Origin: Henriciella algicola
GTDB taxonomy: Bacteria; Pseudomonadota; Alphaproteobacteria; Caulobacterales; Hyphomonadaceae
Assembly: GCF_003576245.1 (NCBI RefSeq)
Contig: NZ_QWGA01000007.1
Coordinates: 495,940 to 559,939 of the forward strand
Length of the DNA: 64,000 bases
Reading direction: 5' to 3'
The translations under genes were made by a program, and so were the position numbers. This document shows, in pieces, positions 17,311 through 26,021 of the stretch. Each line of letters begins with the position of its first letter. Position 1 is the stretch's first letter. The notes under the pieces are model-generated. The model searched no databases and was not told the origin of the DNA. It saw only the letters and a list, made by a program, of their open reading frames with translations.

Positions 17311-17847
17311 TCAGGGCTTGCAGGCGCTTACGCCGAGCACCGGTATGACCGTGCGCCAACCTTCTTCGGCGGTGATGGTCAGTCGGCCATCTTCGATGCG
17401 CTGGCCGCCCTGCAGCTCTTCACCGGGCTGGAAAGTGACAAGCACCTGCTGGCCCGATGGGGTCAGGAAAGCCTGCTCCGTCATGAACTGGCCGAAGATG
17501 GTGCCGCGATTTGCCGTCTGGGCCGCATCCACTGTTTCATTGGCGATAATTATACGGGCCTGGCCGCTTGCTGCACGCTGGAAGAAGATCAGCCGGTCAG
17601 GCTGGGTCTTGCTCCACAGGAATAGGCCGCACTCATTGCTGGCGAGGGTCTGGGCCTTAAGCCCGGACTGGGGAATGACACTGACAGCTGGCGCGAGCCC
17701 CTGCGCGGCCAGTGCTTGGTCAGCGGCTGAGCGTTCCACAGGTGCTGCCTGAGGCGCAGACGCGGTATCTGCCGCCCCCACAGTTTCGCAAGCAGCAAGC
17801 GTGCTAAGGCCCGCCAGAGCGGCAAGCGAAGTTGCGATTCGGTTCAT
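17311..17847 (-). CDS. small lipoprotein of unknown function at the end of the T2SS operon
   Basis: 178 residues with a lipoprotein signal (lipobox LAAC at about residues 17-20), then an Ala-rich linker and a C-terminal domain of about 110 residues with one internal Cys pair (SNECGLF and SACKP at the very end). It overlaps gspN by 4 bases, so it is coupled to the secretion operon. I do not recognise the family. A role as pilotin for the GspD secretin or as another outer-membrane accessory is possible, since such proteins are small lipoproteins and no other gspS candidate is present. This is inference from position only. Confidence 0.8.
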   Translation of the reverse strand: MNRIATSLAALAGLSTLAACETVGAADTASAPQAAPVERSAADQALAAQGLAPAVSVIPQSGLKAQTLASNECGLFLWSKTQPDRLIFFQRAASGQARIIIANETVDAAQTANRGTIFGQFMTEQAFLTPSGQQVLVTFQPGEELQGGQRIEDGRLTITAEEGWRTVIPVLGVSACKP

Positions 17848-18596
17848 TGTGCCCCCTGCCCTGAGCCGCCCGTCTCGCGAATGAAGGTCCAGACGCCGTC
17901 ACGGCGATTGAACCCTGCGCTTGCGAGAAGCGATTCGATCTCATCATCATTCGTGTTGGCGACGACCTTGATTTCCGATCGTCCGTAAAGGGTTGCCTCT
18001 GCGGCGACGGCCACCGTGTCACCAGTCGGGCCGGAGCCGTTCATGTCGATATTGAAGGCCCCGTCGACGCAGTCCAGCGTGCCGGAAAGCTCGGAGAATT
18101 CGCGGCCGAATTGCTGCGCAGCGATAGACAGCGTGTCGGAGCTTAGCCGCCCGGTGGCAGACGTGCACCGATTGCCCTCGATGCGGAGCGCGCCCTGCGA
18201 GAGGCGGAACACGCCGCCAACAGCGCGCACTTCCGGCGAAAGGCTCTCCATGGCGGAGATCCGCTGCTCAATCCGCAGATTCGACGCGCTGACCGTATCG
18301 CCGCTGATGCCGACGCTCCCGGCGCCGCGTCCGCCTGCACCGCCCCACTGGAAATCGACTTTCGGCTGCATTGTGATGAGCGAGGCTGGCTGCAGCGCGA
18401 CATCAATGTCGCCGACCGGCTGGCCATTCAGGTAGACGCCCATGATACGGCCATTCCAGATGGTGCCCTCAGACTGGGTCCAGTTCACGCCCATGGCATT
18501 TAGCGGAAGCTGGCGAAGCGCAAAGCCAAGCGGTATCTGCGATGCCCCTGCCCAGATGAGGGCTAAAAGGGCGGCGATGATCAGGAAAACGCGCAT
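17844..18596 (-). CDS. gspN: type II secretion system protein N
   Basis: 250 residues. One N-terminal membrane helix (FLIIAALLALIWAGASQ) is followed by LPLNAMGVNWTQSEGTIWNGRI, the characteristic start of the GspN periplasmic domain, and by repeated beta-rich segments. GspN is an accessory inner-membrane component found in only some type II systems. Position after gspM and sequence both support the call. The stop overlaps the start of the downstream lipoprotein by 4 bases. Confidence 0.85.
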   Translation of the reverse strand: MRVFLIIAALLALIWAGASQIPLGFALRQLPLNAMGVNWTQSEGTIWNGRIMGVYLNGQPVGDIDVALQPASLITMQPKVDFQWGGAGGRGAGSVGISGDTVSASNLRIEQRISAMESLSPEVRAVGGVFRLSQGALRIEGNRCTSATGRLSSDTLSIAAQQFGREFSELSGTLDCVDGAFNIDMNGSGPTGDTVAVAAEATLYGRSEIKVVANTNDDEIESLLASAGFNRRDGVWTFIRETGGSGQGAQ

Positions 18597-18602
18597 CTCC
18601 GC

Positions 18603-19094
18603 TCAGCCCCCCGCCACGACATCGATGGTCGCGCGCACCCGCTCGCCGGAAGACTGGTCAATGCTCATACGCTCAATCCGTCCACCGAGGCGGTTCTCCA
18701 CCTCGTTCATCCAGTAATATAGTTGGCGCGCATCAGCTTGCTCGAAAACAAGCGAGAAACGACCCGCCTTCCCGCCCTGAAGGCGCGATATGGCAAGGCC
18801 TGCGCCCTGCGCGGCGCGCGTGACTTCGGTCTTGAACGCGTCACCCGTGTAAGGCGCGCGACCCGCTGAGGTTACGCCCGCCGAGAGCGGCATCTGTGCG
18901 CGCTGAACCGCGAGAAGGCGCTCCACCTGTGCCAGATCGAATGCGGCGCGCTCACGGTCGAGGCGTGCATCTGCCCGCGCCGTCAGAAGCGGCGAGACAA
19001 TGCCATACCAGACGATCAGGATTGCCAGCAGCGCACCTGCTGCGCCGATCAGCAGCTGTTCGCGAAGGGTGAGACCCGTCCACCAGTTCTTCAT
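18603..19094 (-). CDS. gspM: type II secretion system protein M
   Basis: 163 residues. A short cytoplasmic part (WWTGLTLREQ) leads into one membrane helix (LLIGAAGALLAILIVWYGIV, about residues 15-34), then a periplasmic coiled-coil and ferredoxin-like domain ending in IDVVAGG. This is the usual GspM layout; the protein pairs with GspL on the inner-membrane platform. The start overlaps the gspL stop by 4 bases, and gspN follows after 6 bases. Confidence 0.9.
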   Translation of the reverse strand: MKNWWTGLTLREQLLIGAAGALLAILIVWYGIVSPLLTARADARLDRERAAFDLAQVERLLAVQRAQMPLSAGVTSAGRAPYTGDAFKTEVTRAAQGAGLAISRLQGGKAGRFSLVFEQADARQLYYWMNEVENRLGGRIERMSIDQSSGERVRATIDVVAGG

Positions 19095-20254
19095 GATGCG
19101 GCCCCCTCAATCGTGAGCTCGGCGAGGACCTGATCGCCCGTCTGGCGCGCCTGTCCGAGTGTGACGCCAAGTCCTGCCGTTTCAAGCTGCGCGGCAATGG
19201 CGTCCGCCTCGGCATAGTTGGAAATGAGCACAAGCGCTGTGAGCTGGCCGGTGGCAGCGTCATAGCGAAGCGTGCGGATCTCGGCCCCCTCCGCCACCGC
19301 CAGTGCCTGATAGAGCGCCGCAGAGGCGATGGTCGGGCGCACGGACGCGGTGCCGATGCGCTGCGACTGGCGAAGCTGGGTCAGCGCGGCATCGACATTG
19401 CCATTCGACGACGGCACGGCGGTTGAGATCAGGTCCACCGTCTGCGTCCGCAAGGCGTCTGCCTGACTGTGATAGGCGGCGGTTTCAAGGCCAATGCTGG
19501 CGAGCCAAAGGATTGCGGCAGCAGCCGCGAGCAGCCCAGCAAAGCGCCAGCGACTGGCGCTCTCCAGACCCATGCGGCGGCGACGGGCATAGACGCCCTG
19601 ACGAAGCGAGATGATCGAGCCGGGCTCAGCTGTTTCGTAAACTTGCGCGAGCGTTTTGAGGTAGCCCTCTCCGGTGACAGCACCTTCGCCCGCAGGCGTC
19701 GTCCCGAGCCGCCGCGCCAGCGCCGCGCCATGCACCCTGCCATGCGTGGGTGCCAGCAAGCGAAGGACATCGTCAGGGAGCGACGTATCGACCGCAAAGG
19801 CGCGCCCATCCCGGCGCAACAGGATCTCGTCCGGGGCTTCGAAAGCGTCGGCATCCTCCGGCATGAGGCTGTGGGCAGAGACGACATCGCAGCTGCCAAG
19901 CTGGTTGGCTGAAAGCCACGCCATCCAGCCAGCCATATCGCTCGCAGAGGTCACCAGAACGTCACGGGTGCCATCTTCAGCGGGACGGCCGACTGCAATG
20001 TGGAGCCGGTCGACAGGCTCTGCCACATCATCCTCAACGGCATAGAGCGCGGCCTGACGCACTTCGGCGGGACGCGTAGCAGCAATCTGGACGGAGTGGC
20101 GGGTGACGGCCGTGCCCGGCACAATAGCGACCGGGAAGACGTCATCAGCGTCTTCCGGCACCGTCTCGGCAAAGCGCCAGATGCCGTTCGTATGCCACCC
20201 GAAAAGCGGGGCATCGGCCTCAGAGGCTGGCATGAGGATGTAGAGATTGGCCAC
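19091..20254 (-). CDS. gspL: type II secretion system protein L
   Basis: 387 residues. The N-terminal cytoplasmic part is the actin-like domain that binds the GspE ATPase. A membrane helix near residues 238-258 (FAGLLAAAAAILWLASIGL) is followed by a periplasmic ferredoxin-like domain of about 110 residues. GspL links the ATPase to the platform. The low conservation of the cytoplasmic domain is normal. Gene order K-L-M-N and overlap with gspM support the call. Confidence 0.9.
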   Translation of the reverse strand: MANLYILMPASEADAPLFGWHTNGIWRFAETVPEDADDVFPVAIVPGTAVTRHSVQIAATRPAEVRQAALYAVEDDVAEPVDRLHIAVGRPAEDGTRDVLVTSASDMAGWMAWLSANQLGSCDVVSAHSLMPEDADAFEAPDEILLRRDGRAFAVDTSLPDDVLRLLAPTHGRVHGAALARRLGTTPAGEGAVTGEGYLKTLAQVYETAEPGSIISLRQGVYARRRRMGLESASRWRFAGLLAAAAAILWLASIGLETAAYHSQADALRTQTVDLISTAVPSSNGNVDAALTQLRQSQRIGTASVRPTIASAALYQALAVAEGAEIRTLRYDAATGQLTALVLISNYAEADAIAAQLETAGLGVTLGQARQTGDQVLAELTIEGAAS

Positions 20255-20257
20255 GAT

Positions 20258-21256
20258 CTATCCTTTACGCTCCCGCCATATCGTCTCGATACGCTGGGCG
20301 CCATCACGGCGATACATGATTTCCACTGTGCGGCGGGTGCCTGCAAAGTCGACCGCGGCATCTAGGCGGACATATTCCGATTGCACTGCGAGCATGTCAC
20401 TGCGTCGAAGCTCTGGCGAGATTTGCTGGACAGCCGGTTCAGTGAGAAAGGCTTCGACGTCCGGCCAGCCACCGACGGGCCGCTGAAAGATGAGGTCTCT
20501 CGCCCCCTCGACGCTCAGCGCACCAGAAAAAGCCAGCGACAGGAGCGGCGCCTGCTCACCGGTCAGCGTGTTAATGTTGAAGGATGGCTCATCGGTGCCC
20601 GGCAGTGCGCAGACCAGCGGTTCCAGCAATTCCATCACATCCGGCGTGTAGTAGCGCACGGCGCGAAGCTCTGACACGTCGACCATCGGAAGGCCCGGCG
20701 TGCGGTATTGAAGGCCCGGTGAGGCATAATAGGCGTTCTCCGCCCCGTTCAGCCCTGGCGACTGATCCGCATCGATCCAGTCGGCCGCGCTATAGACGAG
20801 GCCCGTGAGATTTGGGTCATCGACCTCGGCAAGCTCCAGCAGGCTTTCATAATCTTCAGGCGCATTCGGGCCGCTTACACCGATGGCGCCGTCATCTGGC
20901 CGTGCTGCAGCAGTACCAAGCCGGTTTATGTTGAAGCAGTTGCCGCCATCGCTCGCGCGCATCGTGATCTCACCGCCCTCGATCGGAAAGCGCACAGGCT
21001 CGGCAAAGCCCGGCATGTCGGCGGACAGGCGTCCTTCGCTGGCAGTAAACATCTCCTCGATCAGGGCGCGCCCGACCTCCTCAGAGGCGAGGGCGAGCCA
21101 GTCGGCCTGACTGGCGGCATCAACCGTACGTGCACGGGTCGTTGCCGACATGACGGCAGCGCTGAGCGTCACGGCGACAACGGACATGGCCGCGACGATC
21201 ATTAGCACAGTGACGAGGGCGACGCCCTCTTCGGACTTCTTTGCGTGGTGGTTCAT
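20258..21256 (-). CDS. gspK: type II secretion minor pseudopilin K
   Basis: 332 residues. The leader is short and ends in EEGVALVTVLMIVAAMSVVAVTLSA, a type IV pilin-like helix in which the usual phenylalanine after the cleavage glycine is Val, as is common for GspK. The large periplasmic domain contains the helix-hairpin-helix-like GspK region (FNINTLTGEQAPLLSLAFSGAL, EGARDLIFQRP). GspK caps the pseudopilus tip with GspI and GspJ. It overlaps gspJ by 4 bases. Confidence 0.93.
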   Translation of the reverse strand: MNHHAKKSEEGVALVTVLMIVAAMSVVAVTLSAAVMSATTRARTVDAASQADWLALASEEVGRALIEEMFTASEGRLSADMPGFAEPVRFPIEGGEITMRASDGGNCFNINRLGTAAARPDDGAIGVSGPNAPEDYESLLELAEVDDPNLTGLVYSAADWIDADQSPGLNGAENAYYASPGLQYRTPGLPMVDVSELRAVRYYTPDVMELLEPLVCALPGTDEPSFNINTLTGEQAPLLSLAFSGALSVEGARDLIFQRPVGGWPDVEAFLTEPAVQQISPELRRSDMLAVQSEYVRLDAAVDFAGTRRTVEIMYRRDGAQRIETIWRERKG

Positions 21257-21885
21257 GTGCCTACCCCGCCCGCGAGGCTGGAGATAAGAAGGATCCGCTG
21301 GTCATCAAAGCGGATTTCCATGTCGATGCGGTCCGGAAGCCCAGCGCTCGCACCGCCTGCCGCGCTTTCCCAATAGAGCGACATCTCATCGCCGCGCCAG
21401 AAGGTGAGGTTCACAGTCTCAATACCCGTCAGCAGCACCTGCCGGACGGTGGGCGTTGCCTCGATCGGGTTTGGGCGCAGCGCCGCGATGCGAACGAGCT
21501 CGCCATCGGGGGTCAGCTCGTAGCGGATGTATTGGAGGCCGGAACGCGCCTCTGCCTGCTCCGGGTTGATCCAGCCATTGCGGACAAAGCTGATCAGCGC
21601 GTCTGTCTGTGAGGTTTCGCCGCCTGTCAGCCCCATCGGCCCGCCGCGGCCACTTGCACTCTCGGCTGCGCGGGGTGTCGCCGCTTCAAGGTCACCGCGG
21701 ATATAGGCCTGCGCGATGTCGAGCGAGCGGATATAGGCCTCGCGGTCGCGGACCTGCTTGCCCGCACTTGTCGCGCCAAGAAGCATGCTGCCGCCCGCCA
21801 CCGCCATGATGGAGAGGATGAGCAGCGCCACCAGCGTTTCGACGAGCGTGAAGCCTGCCTGACAGGTTGTGGGACGGCGGGTCAT
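21253..21885 (-). CDS. gspJ: type II secretion minor pseudopilin J
   Basis: 210 residues with a prepilin leader cleaved at CQAG/FTLVETLVALLILS; the conserved Glu at mature position 5 is present. The rest is a beta-rich globular domain with a WRGDEMSLYWES segment typical of GspJ. It is a component of the pseudopilus tip. Overlaps of 4 bases with both gspI and gspK indicate tight coupling. Confidence 0.92.
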   Translation of the reverse strand: MTRRPTTCQAGFTLVETLVALLILSIMAVAGGSMLLGATSAGKQVRDREAYIRSLDIAQAYIRGDLEAATPRAAESASGRGGPMGLTGGETSQTDALISFVRNGWINPEQAEARSGLQYIRYELTPDGELVRIAALRPNPIEATPTVRQVLLTGIETVNLTFWRGDEMSLYWESAAGGASAGLPDRIDMEIRFDDQRILLISSLAGGVGT

Positions 21886-22316
21886 TCCTCCCCCTCCTCA
21901 TCATCTGCCGTGTCGCTTGTCTGGGCCGGTGCCGGAACAGCCTTCAATGTCATGAGCCGGGCGAGGACCTGTTCGCGGCCTTCCTCACGCACATTGACCT
22001 CAAAGCGGAATAGCGTCGGGCGGTCTGTCGGATAGACGATCAGGCCCCATTCGAAAGGCCGCCCCATCTGGACTTCGGTGCCCTCTGACAGGCCAAGCTC
22101 AATCGGTTCCCGGCTTGAGACGGCGCGTGTGAGCGCATTCTCCGCGGTCGTGCGGGCAAGCAGACGTGCCTCCAGGCGGCCAGTGTTCTGCACAGCGTTC
22201 GTGGCAAGCTGCATCAGCGGGATCGCCGCCAGCGACAGGATACCGAGCGCGGCAACTGTCTCGACGAGGCTGAAGCCCTGCTGGCGTTTCGATTGCTGTT
22301 TAGAGGCCAGCGTCAT
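21882..22316 (-). CDS. gspI: type II secretion minor pseudopilin I
   Basis: 144 residues from the ATG at 22316, which has GGAGAGG six bases upstream. A TTG 33 bases further out would give a longer leader overlapping gspH by 50 bases and is less likely. The prepilin site is RQQG/FSLVETVAALGILSLA, and LARTTAENAL is the conserved GspI segment. The tail is acidic (DTADDEEGEE). It overlaps gspH by 17 bases. Confidence 0.9.
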   Translation of the reverse strand: MTLASKQQSKRQQGFSLVETVAALGILSLAAIPLMQLATNAVQNTGRLEARLLARTTAENALTRAVSSREPIELGLSEGTEVQMGRPFEWGLIVYPTDRPTLFRFEVNVREEGREQVLARLMTLKAVPAPAQTSDTADDEEGEE

Positions 22317-22788
22317 TAGCGACCTCTCCGTCAGGGTTGAGCTCGACACGCTCCGACCAGCCCTGCCAGCTGACGGCGAGCGTAACCGGCTCAGCGCGTC
22401 CTAGCGGATTGAAGACGATACGTTCCGGCGCTGCCTGCCCTGCCCTTCGCTGGTCCTCTGGCGGCAGGATTTCGACGTCTACGCCATCCGGCAGACGGAG
22501 CGTGCCGCCCTGAAGCGGAAGCCATTCCTCGCCCGTCCAGCTGAGGAGTTCGAAGCCAGTTTCGGTCTGCTGCAGCCCGATCACTTCGCCCGTCAGCACG
22601 GCCCGGTCCTGCGCCTGCATCAGCGCGGCTTCCACCTCGCGCAGCACACGCGCTTCTGGCCGCTCACGCGGCGGGAGCGTCATCACCGCGACAGTGGTCG
22701 CAAGGCCGATGATGAAGATCACCATCATCACCTCGACCAGCGTCATCCCGGCATCGCGCCGGATCAGGTGAGCGCGCGGTGCCAGCAA
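22300..22788 (-). CDS. gspH: type II secretion minor pseudopilin H
   Basis: 162 residues, starting at a TTG (22788) with GGAG seven bases upstream; the next ATG is inside the pilin motif and would remove the cleavage glycine. The leader LAPRAHLIRRDAG is cut before MTLVEVMMVIFIIGLA, an unusual Met at mature position 1 instead of Phe. The GspH domain (MQAQDRAVLTGEVIGLQ, FNPLGRAEPVTLAV) follows. The start is 4 bases after the gspG stop. Confidence 0.9.
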   Translation of the reverse strand: MLAPRAHLIRRDAGMTLVEVMMVIFIIGLATTVAVMTLPPRERPEARVLREVEAALMQAQDRAVLTGEVIGLQQTETGFELLSWTGEEWLPLQGGTLRLPDGVDVEILPPEDQRRAGQAAPERIVFNPLGRAEPVTLAVSWQGWSERVELNPDGEVANDAGL

Positions 22789-22791
22789 GCG

Positions 22792-23256
22792 CTAGCTCCA
22801 GTTTCCGATGTCTGCGTTCTCGTCTTCGCCGCCCTCTTGGCCATCCGCGCCGAGCGAATAGAGGTCATAGGCGCGGCCAGACTTGTCACCCGGGCGCTCA
22901 TAGACAAATGGCCGGCCCCACGGGTCGAGCGGGATGGAATTGACGTATCCGCCAGAGCGGTAAGTGCCCGCAGCGCTCGCTCCGTCCGGCTCGTTCACCA
23001 GCGCATCGAGGCCCTGCTGTTGTGTCGGATAGTCGTACATGTCGAGGCTGTATTGTTCGAGCGCATTGGTAAGCGCCGTGATGTTAGTGCGCGCGGTCTT
23101 TACCTGCGCGTCAGTGCGGGCGCCGAGCACATTGATCAGGACGACTGTCGACAGGAGGCCGATAATGAAGACGACGACCATGATCTCGGTCAGTGTGAAG
23201 CCAGCTTCTTTCGATTTTGGCTTTGAGCGTGCCTGACGGTGTTTTCTCGCGAACAT
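22792..23256 (-). CDS. gspG: type II secretion major pseudopilin G
   Basis: 154 residues. A basic leader (KHRQARSKPKSKEAG) is cleaved before FTLTEIMVVVFIIGLL. The C-terminal domain has the calcium-site and strand pattern of major pseudopilins: YPTQQQGLDALVNEP and IPLDPWGRPFVYERPG, then YDLYSLGADGQEGG. It is the main subunit of the secretion pseudopilus. The leader is longer than usual, and a prepilin peptidase must be supplied from elsewhere in the genome. Confidence 0.97.
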   Translation of the reverse strand: MFARKHRQARSKPKSKEAGFTLTEIMVVVFIIGLLSTVVLINVLGARTDAQVKTARTNITALTNALEQYSLDMYDYPTQQQGLDALVNEPDGASAAGTYRSGGYVNSIPLDPWGRPFVYERPGDKSGRAYDLYSLGADGQEGGEDENADIGNWS

Positions 23257-23276
23257 GAGTTTTGTCTCCGTTGGCG

Positions 23277-24491
23277 CTAGCCGATGGCCAGCTGATTGAT
23301 CTGAAGAATGGGCAGCATGATGGAGAGGACGATCAGCGCGACGATGCCCGCCAGGATCACGATCATGATCGGCTCCAGCAGGCCAAGCGCAACGGTCGAG
23401 GCGTTGTCGAATTCGTCCTCTAGATAGTCGGCCGCGCGCTCCATCATGCCAGCTAGGTCGCCGCCGCGTTCACCGCTGGCGACCATGTGGAGGAGGATGG
23501 GCGGAAAGACCCGCTCGGCGCGCATGGCACGGGCAAGGCCGGTGCCCTCCTCCACGCGGCGTCTTACTGACAGGGTCGCCTTCCGGAACACGGCGTTCGA
23601 CATCGCGCCGCGCGCTGCGCTCAGGCAATCCGGCACCGGCGAACCAGACGCAGAGAGGGTCGCGAATGTACGCGCGAAAGCGGCCGCAGACACACCGCGC
23701 GAGAGCCGCCCGATGATGGGCAGTGAAAGAATGAACCGGTCGCGCGCTTCAGCCACATTGGGCTGGCGAAACAGGCGCCGCAGGCCCCAGACGCCAGCAA
23801 TCAGCAGGAGAAGAACGACGATCCCCCACTGGCGGAGGAAGTTCGAGACGCCAATGACGGCTTCGGTGAGCCAGGGAAGGTCCTGCCCCAGCGTGTCGAA
23901 CTGTTCGACGATAGCGGGGACGACGAAGACCATGAGAAGCGTCACGACGATCAGCGCGATGACACCGAGAACAATGGGATAGATCAGCGCTGACAGGATC
24001 TTGTTGCGCATCTTGCGCGACTTTTCGAGGTGGACGGCGAGCCGCTCCAGCACCTCATCCAGCCGGCCTGACGACTGCCCGGCCGACACCACGGCCCGGT
24101 AGAAGGGCGGAAAGGCTTTCGGCGCCGTGTTCAATGCTTCGGGAACGGAATGACCATCGGTGATGGAAGAGCGCACGCCGAGGAAGACCTTGCGTGTGGC
24201 GGGCTTTTCAGCCTCAGCCGCGACGGAGCCGATGGCTTCCTCGACCGGTGTGCCAGCCTTTACAAGGAGCGCCAGCTGGCGGGTCGCGACGACGAGGTCA
24301 CTACCCGCGAGCTTCTGGTCATGGCCCGTCGCTGACGTGCCTTCGCGGACTTTCCGGCTCTCGGCGATGGAGAGCGGCGAAAGCTGGCGCAGGCGCAGTT
24401 CCTTGCGGGCTGCGCGCGCCGAGTCTGCGGTAATGACGCCGCGCGTCTTCTTTCCGTCCGTGCCGATTGCCTGATAGTCGAAGACAGCCAT
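23277..24491 (-). CDS. gspF: type II secretion system inner membrane protein F
   Basis: 404 residues, full length for the family. FDYQAIGTDGKKTRGVI opens the protein; the two homologous T2SSF domains (starting near residues 70 and 270) each carry a cytoplasmic helical bundle, and three membrane helices follow the usual pattern (ILSALIYPIVLGVIALIVVT, GIVVLLLLIAGVW, LGLLEPIMIVILAGIVALIV). GspF is the polytopic platform protein. The gap to gspE is 2 bases. Confidence 0.97.
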   Translation of the reverse strand: MAVFDYQAIGTDGKKTRGVITADSARAARKELRLRQLSPLSIAESRKVREGTSATGHDQKLAGSDLVVATRQLALLVKAGTPVEEAIGSVAAEAEKPATRKVFLGVRSSITDGHSVPEALNTAPKAFPPFYRAVVSAGQSSGRLDEVLERLAVHLEKSRKMRNKILSALIYPIVLGVIALIVVTLLMVFVVPAIVEQFDTLGQDLPWLTEAVIGVSNFLRQWGIVVLLLLIAGVWGLRRLFRQPNVAEARDRFILSLPIIGRLSRGVSAAAFARTFATLSASGSPVPDCLSAARGAMSNAVFRKATLSVRRRVEEGTGLARAMRAERVFPPILLHMVASGERGGDLAGMMERAADYLEDEFDNASTVALGLLEPIMIVILAGIVALIVLSIMLPILQINQLAIG

Positions 24492-24493
24492 GC

Positions 24494-25987
24494 TCAGGCG
24501 TCCTCATCCTTGCGGCAGACCCGCAGGACTTCCTCAACGCTGGTCTGGCCGGTCGTGACGTAGCGCGCTGCATTACGGAACAGCGTGTCGTGATCCGCGA
24601 AGGCACGCGCTTCCAGCTCATCCTCGGACACGTCTTCCCGAATGAGGCGGCGCATCTCCTGATCGACGAGCAGCAGTTCGTAGACACCCAGACGGCCCTG
24701 ATAGCCTGTCTGGGCGCAGGCCATGCAGCCGCTCGGACGGTAGAAAGTGTGCGCCTCGTCTGCCGGTATAGCGAACATCGCCTTCTCTTCGGGCGTCGCC
24801 TCGTGCGGGGTCTTGCAGGTATCGCACAGCTTGCGGACAAGACGCTGGGCCAGGACGGCGCGCATCGTGGCGGCGAGCACGTAAGGCTCGATCCCCATAT
24901 CGCGCAGTCGCTGGATCGCACCGACTGACGAGTTGGTGTGCACCGTCGAAAGGACCGGGCGGCCCGTCGACGAGAATTCGAACGCGACTTTGGCGGTTTC
25001 CAGGTCGCGAACCTCCCCTACCATGACGACATCAGGGTCGTGGCGCAGGATGGCGCGTAGCGTCGCGGCGAAGGTCAGGCCGACCTTGTGGTGCATCTGC
25101 GTCTGGCTGATGCCTTCGAGGCCATACTCGATCGGGTCTTCCAGCGTCATGACATTGCGCTGGCCGTTATTCAGGACCGACAACGCCGAATAGAGCGTGC
25201 TCGTCTTGCCGGACCCGGTCGGACCCGTGACGAGGGTGATGCCGTTGGGCTGGGCAAGGACCGTTCGGAAGCGGGCGAGTGTCTCTGGGTCCATCCCAAG
25301 CTCATCGAGGCCCAAAAGTGCGTTGCGCGTATCGAGAAGACGCATCGTCACCCGCTCGCCATAGCGTGATGGTAGCGTTGACACACGAACATCGATGGAC
25401 CGCCCGCCAATGGACAGCGAGATACGGCCATCCTGCGGGATGCGTTTCTCTGCGATATCGAGACGGGCCATGACTTTCACGCGGCTGGTCAGCGGCGCAG
25501 CCAGCTTGCGCGACGGGGTGAGCACTTCCTGCAGGACGCCGTCGATGCGGTAGCGGACCGAGAGATTGTCCTCGTGCGGCTCAATATGGACGTCCGACGC
25601 ACGGCGTTTGACGGCCTCGTAAATGAGACCGTTGATCAGGCGCACGACCGGCGCGTCATCATCGCCATCAAGCAGGTCCGCCGTCTGCGGAATATCGTCG
25701 ATCAGGGAGTGGAGGTCGCCATGGCTGTCCATGGCGTCGGCTTCCTCATTCTCGATGGCGCTACGGGCATAGGCTTCTGAAAGCTCGCGCTCGAAACGCC
25801 CTGCATCGAGCGAAGTGAAACGTAGCGGACGGCCGAGCGCGCGGCGCGCCTCGATGATGGCCATCGGGTCAGCGCCAGCGCGTACGCCCAGACTGATCGC
25901 ACCGTCCTCTTCGCCCATGACCACCAGGCCTTTGTCCTTTGCAAAGGCATAGGTCAGGCTTCGGGTTTCGGTCGATGTGTCGCTCAT
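24494..25987 (-). CDS. gspE: type II secretion ATPase E
   Basis: 497 residues. An N1E-like domain occupies the first 100 residues, then the N2 domain. The Walker A loop is GPTGSGKT at 255-262, the Asp box and Walker B read DPDVVMVGEVRDLET, and a His box follows. A four-cysteine zinc finger (CDTCK ... CMAC) lies near the C terminus, as in canonical GspE. It powers pseudopilus assembly from the cytosolic face. The next gene is 2 bases away. Confidence 0.97.
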   Translation of the reverse strand: MSDTSTETRSLTYAFAKDKGLVVMGEEDGAISLGVRAGADPMAIIEARRALGRPLRFTSLDAGRFERELSEAYARSAIENEEADAMDSHGDLHSLIDDIPQTADLLDGDDDAPVVRLINGLIYEAVKRRASDVHIEPHEDNLSVRYRIDGVLQEVLTPSRKLAAPLTSRVKVMARLDIAEKRIPQDGRISLSIGGRSIDVRVSTLPSRYGERVTMRLLDTRNALLGLDELGMDPETLARFRTVLAQPNGITLVTGPTGSGKTSTLYSALSVLNNGQRNVMTLEDPIEYGLEGISQTQMHHKVGLTFAATLRAILRHDPDVVMVGEVRDLETAKVAFEFSSTGRPVLSTVHTNSSVGAIQRLRDMGIEPYVLAATMRAVLAQRLVRKLCDTCKTPHEATPEEKAMFAIPADEAHTFYRPSGCMACAQTGYQGRLGVYELLLVDQEMRRLIREDVSEDELEARAFADHDTLFRNAARYVTTGQTSVEEVLRVCRKDEDA

Positions 25988-26021
25988 CTCTACTCAATCT
26001 GCAGGCAACAGGCCTGCCGGT

